Source: Saccoglossus kowalevskii
Taxonomy: Eukaryota; Hemichordata; Enteropneusta; Harrimaniidae
DNA length: 14,701 nt
Assembly: GCF_000003605.2 (NCBI RefSeq)
Contig: NW_003113971.1
Coordinates: forward strand, 63,240 to 77,940
Direction: 5' to 3'
A program made the translations under genes and the position numbers. How positions within the stretch are numbered: position 1 is the stretch's first letter; each line of letters opens with the position of its first letter. Under the pieces are notes generated by a model. The model ran no database searches. It was not told the DNA's origin and saw only the letters and a program-made list of their open reading frames with translations. Of this stretch, positions 9,025 through 14,701 are shown in pieces.

Positions 9025-9288
9025 ATCTTTTGACCAATATTTAATTATATGATTCATAAATATTCTGTATATTATATCTGGTATTAAGAATAAGAAGACT
9101 AAAGAAAAAATACAAATCTTTTGACTGATATATAATTAGATTATCTACAAATATGTTATATGGGAAAAAGGAATTCTTAAGGGAAACATACATATCTTTT
9201 GACTAATATATAATTATATTGTTCACAAATATCATATATGATGTATCTGGTATTGGGAAAAGGGACTATCAAAGGTGAACCTACACAT
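9025..9288 (+). repeat. Diverged parent repeat copies flanking the 37-bp array (right side)
   Basis: Three copies lie at about 9025-9115, 9116-9193 and 9194-9288 (91, 78 and 95 bp). Each starts ATCTTTTGAC and continues with a TAATTA-rich block, a TTCA/CTACAAAT block, a TCTGGTATT core (lost in the middle copy) and a final (G)AAACATACAT or close variant. The 37-bp unit joins the beginning and end of this longer unit, as if an internal deletion had occurred before amplification. Confidence 0.75.
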
Positions 9289-9378
9289 CTCATGGCTTGA
9301 ACAGTATCCAGTATATCAAGTAATGACAATTCCACAGTATCAGTATGTTACCTCGGATGTACGTTTACTAAGAGTTAA

Positions 9379-9530
9379 AGCGGGGGAGTAATCACCTAAG
9401 CATGCGTCAGATGACCATAACATGTCATTGTTTACTTGCGTCTACCCATGAGTCTTTGCGTGTTTAGCATGTGTTGTTATCGTCGCTTGGAACTCAATTC
9501 CCGAGCGTGCGTAGGTGACGACCCTCCCCT
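9379..9530. mobile_element. Foldback MITE-like element with imperfect terminal inverted repeats, TTAA-flanked
   Basis: Left end AGCGGGGGAG followed by TCACCTA and GCATGCG matches, inverted, the right end CGTGCGTAGGTGACGACCCTCCCCT. The arms are roughly 25-30 bp with gaps and mismatches. TTAA stands directly outside both ends (9375-9378 and 9531-9534), as expected for a TTAA target duplication of the piggyBac type. The interior is about 100 bp and has no coding frame, so it would be non-autonomous. The arms are diverged, so the copy is old if real. Confidence 0.5.
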
Positions 9531-9566
9531 TTAAGTACATATTCTCAACGAAACATTCTCACTAAA

Positions 9567-9572
9567 CACGTG
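9567..9572. promoter_or_regulatory. E-box CACGTG
   Basis: This is a perfect palindromic E-box in the context AACACGTGTC. It is a single short motif and function is not shown. Confidence 0.3.
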
Positions 9573-9894
9573 TCATGATATATATATAATCATTATAATA
9601 CTGGATATGAAACTAATGATGTCACCGTATTACAACTGACATGACGAGCACAATCAGTGACATGGATAACTGAAGGTTAAATAAAAAATGCAAATGTTTA
9701 CGTTTGCTGTGCGCACGCAGTGATTGGTTGGCAGGCACCAGTCGTTCACACACGAAGATAAAAAATGAAGGCGTAGTTCGCTGCTGTTGTTATTAAATAT
9801 ACATGTATGTTAAATTATAGGAAATGTTATCATAACAAATCGAGAGCTAGTGTTGATCAGTGAGAGATATTTGTTATAACACAAACACATGCTG

Positions 9895-10021
9895 GTTGCC
9901 ATAAATGTACGCATATGACGTCACAGTTCGACGACCTGTACACTGTGGGATATTTAGTACTAGTGAATAATTTATACTACACACGAATGATTCATTTAGA
10001 GTTGAATTTCAATTGACGTCA
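9895..10021. promoter_or_regulatory. X-box half-site and two perfect CRE palindromes
   Basis: GTTGCCATAAATG (9895-9907) carries one good RFX half-site. TGACGTCA follows at 9916-9923 and again at 10014-10021. A further TGACGTAA-type site stands at 10084-10091. bZIP factors of the CREB/ATF class bind such octamers; activity here is inferred only from the motifs. Confidence 0.35.
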
Positions 10022-10309
10022 CAACTGAGATGTAATGGACTTGATAGAGCATGATGACTTTTGCTACTCTGTGGATATCACCGTGACGTAACTATCGGGG
10101 ACAATTGGCATAAGAACTTGAACAAAGAGTTATTATTCTTTATTTCGAGTTCAAAACTCACATACTGCTATAACTCACAGGAAATTACCCAACTTTCCTA
10201 CTATTGCATTCACATCTTTCCGAATTAAAACATGGACAACTTGTATCTGGAATTTTCCATATAAAGGAAGTCGGAATTGTCGAAAGTCACTCAGAGTCGC
10301 CTCCTCGTG

Positions 10310-10384
10310 CACGTGCTTTTCATCGCCCAATCGCCTCGTGCCACCCCAGTGTATAAAGAAAATATATCAACCTGAGGGCACGTG
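10310..10384 (+). promoter_or_regulatory. Promoter-like block: E-box, CCAAT, TATAAAG, E-box
   Basis: In plus orientation the order is CACGTG (10310-10315), CCAAT (10327-10331), TATAAAG (10352-10358) and CACGTG (10379-10384), with spacing compatible with a TATA promoter initiating near 10380-10385. The block is more GC-rich than the flanks. Downstream there is only a short 22-codon ATG frame near 10408, so if this is a promoter its transcript is non-coding or the coding exon is farther away. A chance arrangement is possible. Confidence 0.3.
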
Positions 10385-10399
10385 ACTTACACCAAGCAC

Positions 10400-11990
10400 A
10401 TGCACATGATAACACTACAAACGATGATTATTATTCAACATGATGCAAAATTACGACTGGTCGCAAAATCGTAAAGTTATGCAGTGTTCTCAGTAATACG
10501 TAACGATACCAATACACTATTCACAGTCCCTAGGGACTATGCACTATTTTATATGAATACAGATAACATTTGTTTACATTATTGACGTCTTAATTTCAAT
10601 CACTAATCATGTAACAGGTGGTGCCCCAGTAATGTCGCAATTATTAGCAATCTCAGTCCGATTTACACACAGGCGAAAACACGAGCCTACAGCAATATTC
10701 ATTATCAAAAGCAATAAAACTTAAAGCATTGTTAGCTGTTCCATTGTTATTGTAAGTAATCAAAGCCGGGCTATGCATATACTGTACTATGATGTTATCC
10801 CCATTAGTGGTACAAATGAAATGTTGATATTAAAAAACTCTAAAAAATATTTGAAAATATTGAAATCAAGATCATTTCCAATATATTCAAGTAACACACC
10901 AAAAACATTATCCATCAAGCATTTTAAAATTAAAATTGTTCTAGTTCATATAGTGATTGGGTACGATTCTACTAACTTTGTTAAAAACAAGATTTTTACA
11001 CTGAAGATGAAATTAACAGTATTGCATATTGTCGAGTTTAAGAGATATATTTTTCAACAAAGTAGGGAATTCCAGTGGAGGAAAATGTGCTTAAAAATGT
11101 ATTTTTTAGTTGTATAAAACCGAATTTGTAAATGAAGTAGTTACAACAAAAAGTACAATCTACTCACATCTTTCAATTCACACTCAGAAATATTGACGAT
11201 GTATTTCAAATATCCCCATATTTATTGGTTGTTTTTGTAAGAGGGAGACTACAGTGTCTGCTTCATACTATAGGCGAATATGTTATTTGCAAATACACAT
11301 ATAATTTATATATGCCTAATATACACATTTATGATATCAGCTCTTTTATCTTAGAAAAATGGCATTAGTCTTGTATTCATCATTTTTGTAGGCATACAGC
11401 CACGAACAAACACCGCAGAAAACAGATAAGATTAAAGTCTTTCATGGGCAAATTTCAAATATTCCCTTATCATCTGCGTCTACTGATCTGCCTGCCACCA
11501 CGGCGTGTTTAATTTCATTCTCATTTGTCAACATAGAATATTAAAAAATAGTGAAAAATGACAAATTCTAGCCCCTCACCACCCGACACAATTTTATCGA
11601 AGTGCCCTTGCTTAAAAAAACTGAAACGAAACCAATAACTTATAAGTAGTACAGACTACGCTATTGTAAATAATGTCACCTACGTATTCCCGCTCATAAT
11701 ATTGGGACTAGGAAATCATCTGAATTATATAAAACCGGAAATGTTAAGAGATTTTTGAGAATTTACGATTATGTGATGATTACTGGAAATGTCAAATTAA
11801 TACGTTCTATACGTTAAATACTTGATATGATTATTCTCTAAGAGACACTCGCCATAGTGAATCGCTGCAATAGTAAAACTACAGCGGCATAAAATGTACG
11901 CGTCGTAATAAAAACAATGTAGAAACATACATTATATTCGTAAAAAATACGTAATTTATTCAAATATTCACATTCAATGTTATCGGTTGC
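10400..11990. other. Very AT-rich non-coding stretch
   Basis: A plus-strand ATG frame of 114 codons (10773-11117) is dominated by Lys, Ile, Asn, Phe and Leu, as AT-rich DNA gives by chance. It has no motif, so I do not call it. A 30-codon minus-strand ATG frame near 11530-11440 looks more protein-like but is too short. No repeats were seen. Confidence 0.35.
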
Positions 11991-12010
11991 CAAGTGGAAC
12001 ACCTATTTCC

Positions 12011-12038
12011 GTTACCAGGCAACAATTCCATGACGTCA
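12011..12038. promoter_or_regulatory. X-box (RFX) next to a perfect CRE
   Basis: GTTACCAGGCAAC (12011-12023) fits the RFX consensus GTNRCC-N-RGYAAC exactly, with a one-base spacer. TGACGTCA (12031-12038) begins 8 bp after it ends. A second half-site GGTTGCC lies about 25 bp upstream, near 11986. The RFX-then-CRE order recalls the X1-X2 boxes of vertebrate MHC class II promoters, but the spacing is a few bases wider and no immune link is implied. Confidence 0.5.
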
Positions 12039-12223
12039 TCTGAAATTCAAATATTTATTGTGTCGTATGAACTATTCATTAATATTGGCTTCCACCGGGC
12101 AGTCTGCAAATATTATAGTATTACGCAACTTGCAACATTTGCATTATCCTAGTCTACTCTTCCTTGTGGCGTTTTTTTCTGATTGTGCCTATTATGTTAG
12201 TCAGATGATGTCATTCTTTTCAG

Positions 12224-12437
12224 GGAGGTTTCTGCATCAAGAAACGTGTCTCGTGAGCCTGCCTGGTTGAGAATATTTACTCGACTCATGGCATACAGCC
12301 GAGGCAATATACCGCGCACGCACTTAGCGCAATACTTGTCACCGATAATGCGTGGAAATGTCAGTGCCGAACATGATGTGACAGTGACAGAAAGGAAATA
12401 TCGCGTAAATAACAGTTGTATGCGGACTACCAAGTAA
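12224..12437 (+). CDS. Candidate exon in a GC-richer island (weak)
   Basis: An acceptor-like TCATTCTTTTCAG (12211-12223) precedes a frame that is open for 70 codons, from GAG at 12225 to the TAA at 12435-12437. The island is clearly richer in G+C and CpG than its surroundings. The translation is not recognised. The minus strand is also open across the same bases, so part of the openness merely reflects scarcity of AT-rich stop codons. No donor is evident. It may equally be an old repeat fragment. Confidence 0.15.
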
Positions 12438-12439
12438 TA

Positions 12440-13580
12440 TAATAACCGCAATTTGATAATTGATAACCTGTATAAAATACTAAGGTATAACAATTCTTCA
12501 CTGAAAATATAATGTATTTTGCAGAAATTATCGAGTTGTTGAGGACTTTACTTGCAGGTCGTATATATAGTTACAAATCTGCTGAAGATGCATGTATTTA
12601 CCTGTAGTATCTTCCACTTCACCGGATATGTCATATATAAATCAGATTACGAAACATTTGCGCCAGTCAGTTGCATCAGACAGTTTCCCCTATCGGCTTC
12701 TCATAGTCACGATGCTACCCCTACAACTCAACAACTTTTTAGGTCATATATGATGTTATCTAATGGAAGAATGATGTTACAGTGAAAGGGTTGTGACGAC
12801 CCAGACCTAATCATCATATTTATGTTAACAGAATGACGCAATTGTCATAATTATATTCGGACATATTTTTCCACCTACTCAAAATATTATGTCATATATC
12901 AAATGAAAGATATAAATTCAATGTTGAAATAAAATCATCGAGATACTGTCAAACATGTGAATCGTTTTCAAATTCATTATACATACATACTATCATGTAA
13001 ACGATAAATTGATTTAAAATCTTCAGACTCGAGTAAGAGATGTCAGTTTTTCATCATAGTATATGTAGCAAAAATGGCAAGATTTCTTTGAAGGAATTTG
13101 TCTGCATTTATATCAATTACAGAAAAGTATAATGTGCATTTGGACCTAAAATATGTCTAACTAATCGAACAATCTCCCATGTTTAACTATAGCCAGATAC
13201 ACAAATACAATTGTGGTTTTATATTATAGTTATAAGTGTTGATATTCGAGTGCATCGGTTCATACGAACTACGTAATTCTGGTTTATTTGTTTCTTGCAT
13301 ATAGAAACGAACCGGATAAAATAAAATTCTGACTAAACGTAGTTCTTGTTACTAGTATTATTGATGTGTAGTAGTGAGACAGCTTAATATCCCCCATCAG
13401 TGAGAAACTCTACATGTTTCTTTATCCATCCATCGTCGATGTTTCTTCAAGTAGGACAAGAGAACTGGTGATGGTTGTAGAACCATAACTGCCTCAGCTC
13501 AAAGATTGTTACAGGGGAATGTGAAGGAAAATGTATTGTAATGTTACCTCTGTGTAATTTACAATATATCTGCATTAACC
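12440..13580. other. AT-rich non-coding stretch
   Basis: No coding frame, repeat or RNA gene can be supported. A 77-codon plus frame (12552-12785, no ATG at its head) has no recognisable features. Confidence 0.35.
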
Positions 13581-13585
13581 TTCAT

Positions 13586-13813
13586 TCATATGGGAGTTGA
13601 CTTAAATGACTGGTAAAAGCAAGGCTGATCAAATTCTGCGAAATAGTAGTTAGAATTTCCAGATACGCAATCGAAACATTGTGAGATATCAAAATATGGA
13701 TGATAAACAGCAAGTGATTTTCCAGAGATGTAGTTGGAATTGAAGCAAAGGAGTGACCTATTAATCCATGAAACATACTCACACATACCCGTACATATCA
13801 TCCTGTCTGGCAC
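13586..13813 (-). CDS. Possible minus-strand exon, Cys/aromatic-rich (weak)
   Basis: A 75-codon frame reads through this stretch, with an acceptor-like pyrimidine-rich TTTTTCCGATTGTGCCAG just upstream. The translation is rich in Ser, Tyr, Phe and Cys and has motifs such as QCFDC, which could be extracellular, but it is not recognised. A second minus frame is open over the same bases, which weakens the case. It lies downstream of, and on the same strand as, the interrupted coding-like stretch at 13922-14490, so it could be a later exon of that gene, but splice phases from the nearest donor do not fit. Confidence 0.15.
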   Translation of the reverse strand: MPDRMICTGMCEYVSWINRSLLCFNSNYISGKSLAVYHPYFDISQCFDCVSGNSNYYFAEFDQPCFYQSFKSTPI

Positions 13814-13921
13814 AATCGGAAAAATATGTTATTACTGTGAATAATTATGAACAATAAAAACTGAAAATAAAAACTATGAACAATTAATAAGGAAAATATG
13901 TGATTTGCTATGCAGTTTTCA

Positions 13922-14490
13922 GAAAATTATTACAAGTCCCAGAAGTGCATACGAGTCGTCAAAACGTACAGTTTGGTGACAGAACCCAAATGAGAAGTCT
14001 GGAGTCTCGGCGAATACTTCTAGCGAGTCACCCCTCTAAACACGTCATTACTGTGCCAATGACATTGAACTTTGCTCTTCCATAAAGCAGCAGTTTTCAT
14101 CTTCAAATAATCAAAATGAACTTGATACCCTGGTGTCATGTCTATTGTTTCACAACGACTGTCCCAGGGGATTTTCGTCTTTTTCAATTTCTCACGATAA
14201 ACGTCCCAGGGTTGTTTTGTGTACTATATTGGCAGCATTTCTTGTATTAATTTCCATTGCACAAAAAAAAGAATCAAATACTGTTACTGAAGCACAGAAT
14301 TTGCATGACTTTTTCTCTCGGGCCATTCACGCAAACTGCTAACGAAGTCTTTTATCTCATCCATAGTTGTTGGCACTTTGCAACCGCCTTGATGGATGTA
14401 TTGTGACGTATTTTGACCCCGGTTTCTGACCTTGCGTACTGCCCTTTCATACCAGTTCAATTTCCTTTTATTATTACATCCAAATGTCAT
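13922..14490 (-). pseudogene. Interrupted coding-like region starting at an ATG behind a promoter-like block
   Basis: From ATG 14490-14488 a single minus-strand frame gives 68 codons, then TAA (14286-14284), 19 Leu/Phe-rich codons, TAG (14226-14224), then 67 more coding-like codons to a TAG at 14022-14020. A shift of one base at a GGGG run (14034-14031) then opens 36 more codons to 13922. The first and third segments are well mixed, with many Trp, Cys and charged residues (for example REKLKKTKIPWDSRCETIDM), unlike noise. The protein is not recognised. Either this is a decayed gene, or a real gene in which 14287-14224 (U-rich, starting GTAACA and ending TATAG) is an intron. The 64-nt length of that intron, however, does not keep the frame. 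The 68-codon first segment alone could also be a small intact protein. Confidence 0.4.
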
Positions 14491-14578
14491 GATATTTAAT
14501 ATTTAAAACCAACCTTTAGTTCACAGTCACTTTAGTTTTCACTTTTCTAAAATTATTTTACTGATCAAAAGACTTTTC

Positions 14579-14612
14579 ACTCCCATCATGCAATCTCCCA
14601 TAGTACTTCCGC
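14579..14612 (-). promoter_or_regulatory. TATA-less promoter-like block: ZNF143/Staf-like site plus ETS site
   Basis: ACTCCCATCATGCA (14579-14592, plus sense) closely resembles the core of the ZNF143/Staf binding site (ACTCCCAGCATGC type). GCGGAAGT, read on the minus strand (14612-14605), is an ETS site. A GCGATCGC palindrome lies just beyond (14623-14630). These sit about 90-120 bp upstream of the ATG at 14490, the usual position for such factors in animal housekeeping promoters. No TATA box is seen at the right distance. Confidence 0.45.
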
Positions 14613-14701
14613 AGACACAGCGGCGATCGCCAACATATATACAAACAAGTAACCTGTAGAATACTGTGTGGGTAATTTTTTTTTATTCTGATTTTTGTTG
14701 C

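Noticed and set aside
9722-9770. ATTGG followed by GATAAAAAAT as a second promoter
   Set aside because: Both motifs are common in AT-rich DNA and the TATA match is poor.
10773-11117. 114-codon plus-strand ATG frame
   Set aside because: Its composition is what very AT-rich DNA gives by chance, with no motif, splice site or nearby promoter.
11440-11530. 30-codon minus-strand ATG frame with protein-like composition
   Set aside because: Too short, and no splice sites or recognisable motif.

Overview
The window looks like nuclear DNA of an animal, most likely a marine invertebrate; I cannot name the species. It is AT-rich (roughly two thirds A/T by eye), mostly non-coding, and contains minisatellites, a tRNA-SINE-like element, a TTAA-flanked foldback element, and metazoan-type regulatory sites (RFX X-box, CRE, YY1, ZNF143/ETS). 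No bacterial operon, phage or CRISPR structure is visible, and most open frames are short chance frames.

The one strong gene is at the left edge on the minus strand. A frame without a stop runs 462 codons from an ATG at 1388 to base 1 and leaves the window still open. It is preceded by a good 3' splice site at 1398-1400, so this is an internal exon of a larger gene whose upstream exon(s) lie to the right. The protein part is hydrophilic, Ser/Thr-rich and probably largely disordered; I do not recognise the family.

Right of this exon, 1.4-3.8 kb is plain AT-rich DNA. Three YY1-like AAGATGGC motifs lie at 3.8-4.1 kb. At 4.44-5.03 kb on the minus strand is a broken coding sequence ending in AATAAA plus a short (TATTC)-type tail, which looks like a retroposed relic. 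A possible minus-strand exon (5.48-5.86 kb), an X-box/CRE pair (5.97-6.03 kb) and a SINE-like element (6.13-6.26 kb) follow.

The centre is a repeat cluster. It holds eight copies of a 40-bp unit, each carrying a CRE-like TTACGTCA or variant (8091-8404), then eleven exact-length 37-bp units (8618-9024) embedded in diverged copies of a longer ~80-95-bp parent repeat (8475-9288). A ~150-bp foldback MITE-like element flanked by TTAA follows (9379-9530). From 9.9 to 12.1 kb there are further CRE, E-box, TATA and X-box motifs in otherwise empty DNA.

At the right edge, minus strand, a TATA-less promoter-like block (ZNF143/Staf-like plus ETS sites, 14579-14612) precedes an ATG at 14490 and a coding-like but interrupted stretch down to about 13.92 kb. 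One economical reading is that this promoter serves the minus-strand gene whose large exon is at 1-1397, making most of the window a ~13-kb first intron with enhancer-like sites. That is inference: a phase-compatible but weak donor is visible, but nothing proves the link.
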